Below are positions 40,224-47,572 of a stretch of 48,721 nt of DNA, in pieces. How positions within the stretch are numbered: the first letter of the stretch is position 1; every line of letters begins with the position of its first letter. The DNA lies in NCBI GenBank assembly GCA_913055625.1, contig CAJXJW010000012.1:1-48721 (forward strand), read 5' to 3'. The DNA is from an uncultured Pseudomonadota bacterium. Lineage in GTDB: Bacteria > Pseudomonadota > Gammaproteobacteria > Steroidobacterales > Woeseiaceae. A model generated the notes under the pieces. It worked only from the letters and a program-made list of their open reading frames with translations, was not told where the DNA came from and ran no database searches. Made by a program: the position numbers and the translations under genes.

Positions 40224-40502
40224 GTGATCAAGTCGTTTAAGCATAAAGGCCTGAAGCGATACTTCGAGACAGGAAGTAAGTCCGGTATCCAGGCTAAACA
40301 TGGGGCACGGCTTCGGTTACAGCTGGCGGCCCTGGATACGGCTCAAGTCATCGATGATATGGATGTGCCAGGTTACAGGCTTCATCCCCTCAAAGGGAAA
40401 GCGAAGAACCGGTGGTCCATTTGGGTAAGCGGAAACTGGCGGCTGACGTTTGAATTTAGAGATGGCAATGCATACATTTTGGACTACGAGGACTATCACT
40501 GA
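40224..40502 (+). CDS. higB: HigB-type (RelE superfamily) toxin
   Basis: A ribosome-dependent mRNA-cleaving toxin, toxin-first in a higBA pair. From the GTG at 40224 the 92-aa product has the HigB-1 pattern IKSFKHKGLKRYFETG, then DMDVPGYRLHPLKG and WVSGNWRLTFEFRDGNAYIL ending in DYEDYH. A start 13 codons upstream would run through the promoter and is rejected. No Shine-Dalgarno is seen. Its TGA overlaps the higA ATG by one base. GC is lower than in core genes, consistent with transfer. Confidence 0.93.
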   Translation: MIKSFKHKGLKRYFETGSKSGIQAKHGARLRLQLAALDTAQVIDDMDVPGYRLHPLKGKAKNRWSIWVSGNWRLTFEFRDGNAYILDYEDYH

Positions 40503-40795
40503 TGGCTATGCATAATCCCCCACACCCGGGCGAGTTTATTCGGTCGACCTACATTGAGCCGTTCGACATCAGTATCAGGTCATTAGCTGAAAATTTGGGC
40601 GTTGCTGCATCTACTTTGGCGCGCGTTGTTGCTGAGCGCAGCGCAGTGAGCCCCGAGATGGCATTACGCCTCTCCAAGGCGATTGGTCGGTCGCCGGAGA
40701 GCTGGTTGGCTATGCAGGACAATTACGACCTGTGGCAGGCCAGACGGTCCGCGAATCTTTCGAATGTGAGGGAGGTTTCCTTTCAAACCGGCTAA
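40502..40795 (+). CDS. higA: HigA-type antitoxin (XRE HTH)
   Basis: The antitoxin neutralises HigB and autoregulates the operon. The 97-aa protein begins near PPHPGEFIRSTYIEPFDISI and has the HTH SIRSLAENLGVAASTLARVV followed by SPEMALRLSKAIGRSPESWL, the HigA/VapI pattern. A second ATG two codons in is an alternative start. It is coupled to higB by a one-base stop/start overlap and ends before a hairpin that follows another tRNA-end-like motif. Confidence 0.94.
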   Translation: MAMHNPPHPGEFIRSTYIEPFDISIRSLAENLGVAASTLARVVAERSAVSPEMALRLSKAIGRSPESWLAMQDNYDLWQARRSANLSNVREVSFQTG

Positions 40796-40845
40796 TTCGC
40801 AGGAATATCGATAGCTGTGACCAAGGCCGAATAGCGTGGGCAGCG

Positions 40846-40859
40846 AGTCCCCGCTGCCA
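40846..40859 (+). repeat. degenerate copy of the initiator tRNA 3' end
   Basis: AGTCCCCGCTGCCA resembles the tRNA end with one changed base in each half. Its 3' part also forms a 7-bp hairpin with GGCAGCG (40839-40845). Its position before a nested hairpin matches the other copies. Confidence 0.45.
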
Positions 40860-40897
40860 AATGACAAAGGGTCCCTTTAGGGGCCCTTTCCTATTTG
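40858..40897 (+). terminator. terminator-like hairpin after higBA
   Basis: AAAGGGTCCC (40866-40875) pairs with GGGGCCCTTT (40880-40889) with one G-U pair. Outer CAAAT/ATTTG arms (40858-40862/40893-40897) repeat the nested layout seen after the tRNA and in the repeats. Confidence 0.55.
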
Positions 40898-40968
40898 CAA
40901 ACCCGTAATAACAAACCGTCGCGCTTCTCCAGTCGGTGCGGAACGGCCCATATCCGCGGCGCAGGGCA

Positions 40969-40974
40969 TACAAT
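40969..40974 (+). promoter_or_regulatory. -10 element of the winged-helix regulator gene
   Basis: TACAAT ends six bases before the regulator ATG at 40981, and there is no Shine-Dalgarno. This again suggests a leaderless transcript. No clear -35 is seen. Confidence 0.4.
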
Positions 40975-40980
40975 CAACGC

Positions 40981-42669
40981 ATGGTGAAGGCGCCCTCGAA
41001 ACTGGCCAGCGAATTCATCGTCGGCGGATGGGTCGTTCGGCCGGGCCAGAACACTATCGGCAGGGCGGGGGTCACGCGGCGGCTCGAGCCGCGGGTCATG
41101 GATCTGCTGGCCTACTTCGCGGGCTATCCCGGCGAAGTCCTGAGCCATGACCGGCTCATACAAAGTGTCTGGCCGCACGTCCACGTCACCGACAGTGCGC
41201 TGCAATCCGCGATATTCGAGCTTCGGAAGGCATTCGGTGACGACAGCCGGAACCCCGGGTTCATCGAGACGATCCCGAAGCGAGGATATCGTCTGGTCGC
41301 CGAAAGTACGGCGGCGCGCCCGGTGCTCGCTGTGCTGCCATTTCAGGAGATTTCGGAAGACGAGAGTTCGGGAATGCTTGCCGGCGGACTCACGGACGGA
41401 CTGGTCGCGATGCTGGGTGGCGTTCCCGGTATCAGGGTATTGTCCCGTCACTCCGTGGTGTTGGCATTGCAGCGGGAATCCGTTGCCGGTGACATCGTCA
41501 AACAGCTCGATGTCACATTTCTTGTCGATGGCTCGGTGCAGCGGATGGGCGACAAGCTCCGGATCTCGGTGCAGTTGGTGGACGCGGAGAATGGCATCAA
41601 TATCTGGGGCAACACCTACGACACGAACGTCGGCCAGTTCTTCGCGACACAACAGACGATCGCCCGGGACGTAGGGGCCGAGTTGGCGCCTCCGGGAATT
41701 ACCTGCGAGGGAGACGCCGCATCCGACGCACTGGATCCCGAGGCGGTTGATCACTATCTGCGCGGACGGTTTCATTGGTACAAGCTCGACCCGACCCAGT
41801 TCGGCAGGGCGCTCGAACATTTCGAAGCGGCGGTGAATCGCTCGCCGGAGTTCGGAGCAGCGTACGCCGGCATTGCCGATGTGTGGGGTGCGCTCGGGTA
41901 CTGGGGTGCAATACCGGCACGGGAGTCCGGCGCAAAGACCCGGGCGGCCCTGGACCACGCGTTGGCGGCCGGGCTCGAAAGCCCGGAACTCAGCATGCTG
42001 GAGGGCGCCTACAGGTTCTACATCGTGCGAGACTGGGCTTCCGCGCGCGAGCATCTCGATGAGTCAATTGCGCAGAACCCGGACCTGGCCCATGCGTACC
42101 TATTGCGCTCGTTGTTGCGCGCGACGCTGGGTGATGACGGTGCCCAGGACGATATTGCGATCGGCAGGCGGTTGGATCCGCTGAATCCGGCCATCATGCT
42201 CGCTAACGCCCTGTGCCTCGCAGGTTCCGGCAAGTACGCGGGCGTCAAGGTGGAGGTTGATTCAATACGAGAGATCAATCCCTCGTTCGGGCCGGCCCTG
42301 GAGCTGCGCGCGGACCTGGCCTGGTTGCGAAAGGAAACGGATGCCGTGACCTGGGAACGACCAAACTGGCGGAACATGGCAGATGCTGCTCGGATTCTCG
42401 AAACACCCGGAGCAGGTGCCGAGATGTTGGGGGTTATAGCGGAAATGCTTGAGCGTCGTCCACGTGGCCAGTACGTGTCGCCCGTGGTAGTGGCGCGACT
42501 GCGCAGTCTCTCCGGACAACCGGAGGCGGCGCTGGACATACTCGAACAGGCTGCCGGTCGAGGTGACCTGATGAAAGTGGATTACCTGGCATTGGCGCCG
42601 GCGTTCGAGGCTGTTCGACGGCATCCACGCTACCGGACCCTTGCCGGAGCGCTGGGCCTTCCGGGCTGA
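40981..42669 (+). CDS. winged-helix transcriptional regulator with TolB-like and TPR domains
   Basis: A 562-aa regulator of the CadC/ToxR-type output class. Residues about 10-112 form an OmpR-like winged helix (RRLEPRVMDLLAYFAGYPGE, SALQSAIFELRKAFGDDS, FIETIPKRGYRLV). Residues about 115-235 resemble the TolB N-terminal-like module (PVLAVLPFQEIS, FLVDGSVQRMGDKLRISVQL). The rest is TPR-like, including YLRGRFHWYKLDPTQFGRAL. Unlike CadC there is no transmembrane helix, so it should be cytosolic. Target and signal are unknown. The ATG at 40981 is preferred over a start 15 codons upstream. Confidence 0.88.
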   Translation: MVKAPSKLASEFIVGGWVVRPGQNTIGRAGVTRRLEPRVMDLLAYFAGYPGEVLSHDRLIQSVWPHVHVTDSALQSAIFELRKAFGDDSRNPGFIETIPKRGYRLVAESTAARPVLAVLPFQEISEDESSGMLAGGLTDGLVAMLGGVPGIRVLSRHSVVLALQRESVAGDIVKQLDVTFLVDGSVQRMGDKLRISVQLVDAENGINIWGNTYDTNVGQFFATQQTIARDVGAELAPPGITCEGDAASDALDPEAVDHYLRGRFHWYKLDPTQFGRALEHFEAAVNRSPEFGAAYAGIADVWGALGYWGAIPARESGAKTRAALDHALAAGLESPELSMLEGAYRFYIVRDWASAREHLDESIAQNPDLAHAYLLRSLLRATLGDDGAQDDIAIGRRLDPLNPAIMLANALCLAGSGKYAGVKVEVDSIREINPSFGPALELRADLAWLRKETDAVTWERPNWRNMADAARILETPGAGAEMLGVIAEMLERRPRGQYVSPVVVARLRSLSGQPEAALDILEQAAGRGDLMKVDYLALAPAFEAVRRHPRYRTLAGALGLPG

Positions 42670-42768
42670 CTTGGAATCCCAAGGGTTTCCGGAGGCTTTC
42701 CCGAACTATTTTCACTTCAGTCGCCCCATGCTCGTGGGCCTGTCCAACACGCGATGAGGGAGCTGAAA

Positions 42769-43317
42769 ATGAAATCCATGCGAAAGTGCAACTCGGTCCG
42801 GTCGGCGATACTGTCCGCTATCGTCGCTCTGTCACTCATGCCGTCGATGGCCGCCGCGAACCACTCCCGCCTGGTTGTGCCAGGGACCTGGTATCTCGCC
42901 CTGGATGCGACGCCCTACGGTCTCGAGGGCCTGAGTCTCCCGGGTCTCGTCGCGTTGCACGCCGATCGAACCGTGCTGATGAGCGATGCCGGCGATTTCG
43001 GCGGCCTGCCGTTCGGGACTCGTGACTCTGCGCAGTTCGGAAGCTGGAAGTACACGCGGGGCGGTATCAAGGTCGTCGCGTTGTTCCTGAAGGCCGACTC
43101 GGCCGGCGACGTCATGGCCTGGTACCGCGTCGAACTGAGCCTGTCCGGCAGGAATCGCAACACACTGAAGGGCACAGTCAACGTCTTTACTCGGAGTTGC
43201 GACCGGCCAGCCCCGTTTGCCGCCTTCAGCTGCCCGGATCCCATCGAGACGGCCGGCGAGTTCGTTCCGGCCGACCTCCCGGATGTGCCGGTGATCTTGC
43301 GCAGGCTGCGCCCTTGA
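42769..43317 (+). CDS. secreted protein of unknown function
   Basis: A 182-aa protein with a Sec signal peptide (about residues 1-30, SAILSAIVALSLMPSMAAAN, probable cleavage after AAA). The mature part is beta-rich and not recognised (WYLALDATPYGLEGLSLPGL, DFGGLPFGTRDSAQFGSWKY). Two Cys near the C-terminus could form a disulfide. The ATG at 42769 has GAGGGAG eight bases upstream and is preferred over one five codons earlier. It lies downstream of the winged-helix regulator on the same strand. Function is unknown. Confidence 0.75.
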   Translation: MKSMRKCNSVRSAILSAIVALSLMPSMAAANHSRLVVPGTWYLALDATPYGLEGLSLPGLVALHADRTVLMSDAGDFGGLPFGTRDSAQFGSWKYTRGGIKVVALFLKADSAGDVMAWYRVELSLSGRNRNTLKGTVNVFTRSCDRPAPFAAFSCPDPIETAGEFVPADLPDVPVILRRLRP

Positions 43318-43352
43318 TATCGGGCCCCGGTGGGCTGCATGACGCGTCGCTC

Positions 43353-43378
43353 AGTAGGGCCCCTTGCGGGGCCCTACT
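43353..43378 (+). terminator. hairpin after the secreted-protein gene
   Basis: AGTAGGGCCCC (43353-43363) pairs perfectly with GGGGCCCTACT (43368-43378), with loop TTGC. The tip matches the unit-2 repeat terminator. No strong T run follows. Confidence 0.55.
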
Positions 43379-43463
43379 CTTGTGCGGCTGAAAGAACTAT
43401 CAGGAGATCCTCGTTCTTGCTCGTCGCCGGGAGCACCCGCTGCCAAGCGATTAGACTCATTCA

Positions 43464-43531
43464 AATCCGCCACGTGGCGGATTCCCTCGAAACTACTTGA
43501 AGTTTCGTCGATAGCAGCCGCCACGTGGCGG
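43464..43531. repeat. pair of REP-like CACGTG palindromes
   Basis: A perfect 20-bp palindrome centred on CCGCCACGTGGCGG lies at 43464-43483, and a second 14-bp copy of the same core lies at 43518-43531, 54 bases away. ATCCGCC recurs once more near 43548. They look like repetitive extragenic palindromes. No gene is seen in the surrounding 43379-43774 stretch. Confidence 0.7.
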
Positions 43532-43581
43532 ATCAGCGGCCGAGTCATCCGCCAGAACCGCGAGTGCCAGAAAATAAACCT

Positions 43582-43646
43582 GACACCTTTTTTGGACACC
43601 TTTTTTGGACACCTTTTTTGACACCTTTTTTCGGACACCTTTTTTC
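43582..43646. repeat. five-copy GACACCTTTTTT tandem repeat
   Basis: GACACCTTTTTT starts at 43582, 43595, 43608, 43620 and 43634, spaced 13, 13, 12 and 14 bases. The minus strand reads AAAAAAGGTGTC repeats followed by AGGTTTATTTTCTGGC. I recall similar AAAAAGGTGTCAGG motifs near REP-associated Y1 transposases in gammaproteobacteria, but none is encoded here. Confidence 0.75.
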
Positions 43647-43774
43647 GCAGGAATCGGGAGCCTGCGACCAGGAAAGAAAGTGCCCCGTGTGAGGCCGGTC
43701 AATGTTGCGCGGCAGGCGGGTTCTACACTCAGGCGGTGTTGGACTCAGGCCGGGTCATCAATAACAATACCGCG

Positions 43775-45355
43775 ATGCCATTGATCCGTTTTCTGCCAGG
43801 CCTGTTCCTGCTGCTCTTGCTTCTCCCCCCGCCGGCGCAGTCCGAGGAGGAGGAGGCGTTGCCGGAGATTCCGGCCGACAATCTCGGTCGTGGCACGCCG
43901 AAGCGCTCCAGCGACGGTTTCATTGCGGCCGCCGACGCTGGCGACTACGAGACTGCTGCCGAGTACCTGGATCTTCGGAATCTCCGCGGAGAGGCGCGTG
44001 ACCTTTCCGGCGCAGAGCTCGCCCAGCAATTCTTCATCATCGTTCAGCGTGCCGATTGGGTGGAAGTCGAAGAACTCGTCGACGACCCCCGCGGCAAACG
44101 CAACGACAACCTGCCAGACTATCGTGACGCGATCGGCACCGTAATGAACGACGGCCGGCAGGTCCAGCTCTTCATGCAGCGGGTGCCGCGAGGCGACGAC
44201 GCGTTCATCTGGAAGGTGTCCAATGCCAGTGTGTCGCTGATCCCGCAGCTGTACGTTAGTTACGGCTACCCCGAGTACGTCGAGAAGTTGCGTCGCAGCA
44301 TCCCCGAGAAAGACGTTCTCGGCATGGAGCTGTTCAAGTGGATCATCGTGCTCGGTACCGGGATTGCGGTCTACCTGGCGGTGCTCGTGGGCGCGCTGGT
44401 CATCCGGTTCTGGATCGGCAGGTCCGGCGCCGAGGCGGGGCGGCGGGCATTCCGTTTCCTCGCCTTGCCGTTCGGCCTCTGGCTGGTCGTGATCGCGGTG
44501 AACGGCATGGCGACCTCGCTCGGGCGCGGCATCGCGGCTGAGCACTGGGAGCACATAACGCCGGTTCCGGTATTGATTACGGTCTGGCTCCTGTTTGCGG
44601 CCGTCAACCTGGTTCGTGATGCGTCCCGCTCACGGTTCCAGCGCCTGGGTCGTACCGGTGCTTCCATGCTGCTGACGCCTGCGACCAACGCAATCAAGCT
44701 CCTGATCGTCGCCGGCGCGACGCTGACGTACCTCAACCAGCTCGGGATCAACATCACCACGGTCCTGGCAGGCCTTGGCGTTGGTGGTATCGCGGTAGCG
44801 CTCGCGCTGCAAAAACCGATGGAAGACATTTTCGGCGCGGTCACGCTGTACACGCAGCAGCCAGTGCGAGTCGGGGACTTTTGTCGCGTCGGTACAGTGA
44901 CGGGCACGATCGAGGAGATCGGCCTGCGCACCACGCGTATCCGCACCCTGGCGAACACCGTCATCGCGATCCCGAACTCCAAGCTCGCCGCGGAACCGAT
45001 CGACAATATCTCGGCACGCCAGAAGATCCTGTTCCGCAACAACCTCCGGTTGAGTTTCGATACGACGAGAGCGCAGCTCGAGAAAGTGCTGGAGGGCTGC
45101 CGGGCGCTGCTCGCGCAGCATTCGCAGGTGCTCGACGAAGGCCAGCGGGTCCGGTTTCACGAGATCGGCAACGACGGCCTGCTGGTCGAGGTGTACGCGT
45201 ACGTCGATACGCCAGCCTGGGCGGAATACCTCGAGATCGCGGAGGACCTGAACCTCAGCATCCTCGGGATCGTGACCGACGCCGGCACCAGCCTGTCGCC
45301 GCCGGCGCGATTGCAGATCGAACGCGGCACCGCGGCGGGGACGGTATCGACATGA
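43775..45355 (+). CDS. MscS-family mechanosensitive ion channel
   Basis: A 526-aa small-conductance mechanosensitive channel protein. A signal peptide (about 1-23, LIRFLPGLFLLLLLLPPPAQ) and an extracytoplasmic domain (24-180) precede four membrane segments (about 186-212, 228-248, 263-281, 304-321). The pore helix is LAGLGVGGIAVALALQKPME. The MscS beta domain follows (GDFCRVGTVTGTIEEIGLRT, TRIRTLANTVIAIPNSKL), then the alpha/beta C-terminal part. An alternative start at 43736 would put 13 extra residues before the signal peptide. The stop overlaps the next gene (ATGA). Confidence 0.93.
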   Translation: MPLIRFLPGLFLLLLLLPPPAQSEEEEALPEIPADNLGRGTPKRSSDGFIAAADAGDYETAAEYLDLRNLRGEARDLSGAELAQQFFIIVQRADWVEVEELVDDPRGKRNDNLPDYRDAIGTVMNDGRQVQLFMQRVPRGDDAFIWKVSNASVSLIPQLYVSYGYPEYVEKLRRSIPEKDVLGMELFKWIIVLGTGIAVYLAVLVGALVIRFWIGRSGAEAGRRAFRFLALPFGLWLVVIAVNGMATSLGRGIAAEHWEHITPVPVLITVWLLFAAVNLVRDASRSRFQRLGRTGASMLLTPATNAIKLLIVAGATLTYLNQLGINITTVLAGLGVGGIAVALALQKPMEDIFGAVTLYTQQPVRVGDFCRVGTVTGTIEEIGLRTTRIRTLANTVIAIPNSKLAAEPIDNISARQKILFRNNLRLSFDTTRAQLEKVLEGCRALLAQHSQVLDEGQRVRFHEIGNDGLLVEVYAYVDTPAWAEYLEIAEDLNLSILGIVTDAGTSLSPPARLQIERGTAAGTVST

Positions 45356-45816
45356 GCCCGTCCGACCAGGACCGGATTCAAAAGACCGTCGATCTCGCAG
45401 CGCCGGTGTCCCGGGTCTGGCGGGCGCTCACGGACCACGTGGAGTTCGGCCGCTGGTTTCATGTTCGCCTGGACGGTCCGTTCAGGGTCGGCGAAACCAC
45501 GACGGGCAATGTCACGTATCCCGGCCACGAGGACATGCAATGGGAGTCAGTGACCGAGCGCATGGAGCATGAACGACTGTTTGCGTTCACCTGGCCGCCC
45601 GGTGCGATCGACCCGGAGTCGACCTACAGCGATGATGCCAAAATCCTGGTCGAGTTCCACCTGCAACCGACGGCCAACGGGACGCGCCTGACGATCACCG
45701 AGACCGGGTTCCTGCAGTTCCCGGCATCGAAGCGGGCAGAGGTGCTTCGCTCCAACAAGGAGGGCTGGGAACTCCAGGCGGGGAACATTGCCGCACATGT
45801 GATGAGCCAGGAATAG
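45352..45816 (+). CDS. SRPBCC/AHSA1-like protein
   Basis: A 154-aa SRPBCC (START/Bet v1-like) domain protein of the AHSA1 type. It begins QDRIQKTVDLAAPVSRVWRA, with WFHVRLDGPFRVGE, MEHERLFAFTWPP and LTITETGF. Such proteins bind hydrophobic ligands, and the ligand here is unknown. The ATG overlaps the MscS stop by four bases, implying co-translation, although no functional link is known. Confidence 0.88.
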   Translation: MSPSDQDRIQKTVDLAAPVSRVWRALTDHVEFGRWFHVRLDGPFRVGETTTGNVTYPGHEDMQWESVTERMEHERLFAFTWPPGAIDPESTYSDDAKILVEFHLQPTANGTRLTITETGFLQFPASKRAEVLRSNKEGWELQAGNIAAHVMSQE

Positions 45817-45834
45817 TTTCCGTCGCGACCGTCG

Positions 45835-45863
45835 CTGGCAATAACGCGCGAACTCTATATATT
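45835..45863 (+). promoter_or_regulatory. sigma-70 promoter of the sulfhydrylase gene
   Basis: CTGGCA (45835-45840), 17-bp spacer, TATATT (45858-45863), 38 bases before the ATG. No SAM riboswitch fits into the short leader. Confidence 0.5.
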
Positions 45864-45900
45864 CGCGGGTTCTTCCAATCACGCGACGAGAGACACTTTC

Positions 45901-47175
45901 ATGAGAGACGAAACCCTCGCCATCCACGCCGGATTCAAGTCGGACCCCGCGACCAAAGCGGTCGCAACGCCGATTTACCAGACGGTCGCCTACGAGTTCG
46001 ACAACGCGGCGCACGGCGCGGCGCTGTTCAACCTCGAGGTCGAGGGCAACATCTACTCGCGCATCATGAACCCGACCGTCGACGTGCTGGAGAAGCGGTC
46101 GGCTGAGCTGGAAGGCGGCATTGCGGGGCTGTGCCTGAGTGCCGGCAGCGCAGCGATCAACTACTCGATCCTGAATATCGCGGAGCAAGGCAACAACATC
46201 GTCACGGTGCCGTTGCTCTACGGCGGAACCTACACGCTCTTCAAGCACATGCTGCCGCGGCAGGGCATCGACGTGCGTTTTGCGAAGGACGACTCCGTCG
46301 AGGCGCTGCAGGGCCTGATCGACGACAAGACGACCGCGGTGTTCTGCGAAACGATCGGCAACCCGGCTGGCAACGTCGTCGACATCGAGGCGCTGGCGAA
46401 CATGGCCCATGAAAAGGGAGTGCCGCTTATCGTCGACAACACGGTCGCCACGCCGGCACTGACCAAGCCCATCCAGTGGGGCGCCGACGTCGTCGTCAAC
46501 TCGCTGACGAAGTACATGGCTGGGCACGGCAACTCGCTCGGTGGCGTCATCGTCGACAGCGGCCAGTTCCCGTGGGCGAAGTACCCGAAGAAGTTCCACA
46601 TGCTCACCGAGCCCGAGGCCTCCTACCACGGGGTCGTCTACACGGAGGCGCTGGGGCCGGCCGCGTACATCGGCCGCGCGCGCACGGTGCCGCTCCGCAA
46701 CACCGGGTCGGCGTTGAGCCCGATGAACGCGTTCCAGATTCTGCAGGGGCTCGCAACCCTGCCGCTGCGCATGGAGCGGCACTGCGATAACGCGCTTGCC
46801 GTTGCGAAGTACCTCGAAGAGCACCCGCAGGTGGAGTGGGTCAGCTTCGCCGGCCTGCCAAGCTCGCCGTATTACGACCTGGCGCAGAAGTACACCAACG
46901 GCAAGCCGTCGGCGCTGCTGTCGTTCGGGATCAAGGGCGGCTTCGACGCCGGGGTGAAATTCTACGACGCACTGCAAATGTTCCTGCGGCTCGTCAACAT
47001 CGGCGACGTGAAGTCGCTGGCCGCACACCCGGCCTCCACGACACACCGGCAGTTGTCGGAAGACGAGCTGAAATCGGCAGGCGTGACGCCGGACATGATC
47101 CGGCTGTGCGTCGGCATAGAGCATATCGACGACATCCTCGCCGACATCGACCAGGCACTCGTTGCGGCGAAATAG
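45901..47175 (+). CDS. metY: O-acetylhomoserine sulfhydrylase (PLP-dependent)
   Basis: This enzyme makes homocysteine from O-acetylhomoserine and sulfide, or cystathionine-type products from thiols, in methionine synthesis. The 424-aa protein of the Cys/Met-metabolism PLP family has TLAIHAGFKSDPATKAVATP, the PLP phosphate region LSAGSAAIN, Asp179 in PLIVDNT and the Schiff-base Lys204 in VNSLTKYMAGHGNSLGG. The length fits MetY better than the shorter cystathionine lyases. Alternatives within the family (MetZ-like) cannot be fully excluded. It has its own promoter. Confidence 0.92.
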   Translation: MRDETLAIHAGFKSDPATKAVATPIYQTVAYEFDNAAHGAALFNLEVEGNIYSRIMNPTVDVLEKRSAELEGGIAGLCLSAGSAAINYSILNIAEQGNNIVTVPLLYGGTYTLFKHMLPRQGIDVRFAKDDSVEALQGLIDDKTTAVFCETIGNPAGNVVDIEALANMAHEKGVPLIVDNTVATPALTKPIQWGADVVVNSLTKYMAGHGNSLGGVIVDSGQFPWAKYPKKFHMLTEPEASYHGVVYTEALGPAAYIGRARTVPLRNTGSALSPMNAFQILQGLATLPLRMERHCDNALAVAKYLEEHPQVEWVSFAGLPSSPYYDLAQKYTNGKPSALLSFGIKGGFDAGVKFYDALQMFLRLVNIGDVKSLAAHPASTTHRQLSEDELKSAGVTPDMIRLCVGIEHIDDILADIDQALVAAK

Positions 47176-47572
47176 CGGCGGCAGGGTGGTACCCTGACGC
47201 GACGATGGAGCCGAAATCCGGGCGTGAATCGCCTCTTGCCGCGCCGGATGAATGACTGGCGGTACGACCGGGTGGCAAGGATTCGATTGCGCTGGTTCGG
47301 GACACGGGATGCTTGCTACGTAGCCGGCCCGGCGGACGCGGACCGGTTCCTCTCGTGACGGAGAGCCGGCTGGAGGTTCTCATCTGAGAACTTGCTCGAC
47401 GTGCGCCAGACCAAGGAGGATCCGCTGGTTCGGCCGACCCGTGCACCCGTAGGGCTCTGGACCGTGGACGCGTGGGCGCCCCTGGAAGGGTTTATTGCCA
47501 ATGCCGGGTTTCGCCTGGCTCTCGGCGGCACCGACCATTAAGAATCTCGCGTCCCCGCAGCAGCGACTGGAA
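47176..47572. other. 397-bp stretch without a recognised gene
   Basis: It contains a small hairpin right after metY (CAGGGT-GGT-ACCCTG, 47182-47196) and another short one at 47376-47391 (GTTCTCA/TGAGAAC). Neither has a T tract. Short reading frames here look unconvincing and I see no tRNA or known RNA. Confidence 0.5.

Larger units (their letters stand above)
38760..40859 (+). mobile_element. accessory region accreted at the initiator tRNA 3' end
   Basis: This stretch starts at the tRNA 3' end and contains further copies of that end at 39775-39787, 39929-39949, 40092-40110 and a degraded one at 40846-40859. Between them lie an AT-rich orphan gene, two structured repeats and higBA. Sampled lines of the orphan gene are about 43-47% GC against more than 60% in nuo. 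No integrase or transposase is present, so the mobilising enzyme would have to be lost or elsewhere. The boundary is inferred from the repeats. Confidence 0.5.

Noticed and set aside
43582..43646. CRISPR array
   Set aside because: The repeat is 12 bases with almost no spacer between copies and no cas genes nearby.
45817..45900. SAM riboswitch upstream of metY
   Set aside because: The leader after the predicted promoter is about 30 nt, too short for a known SAM riboswitch.
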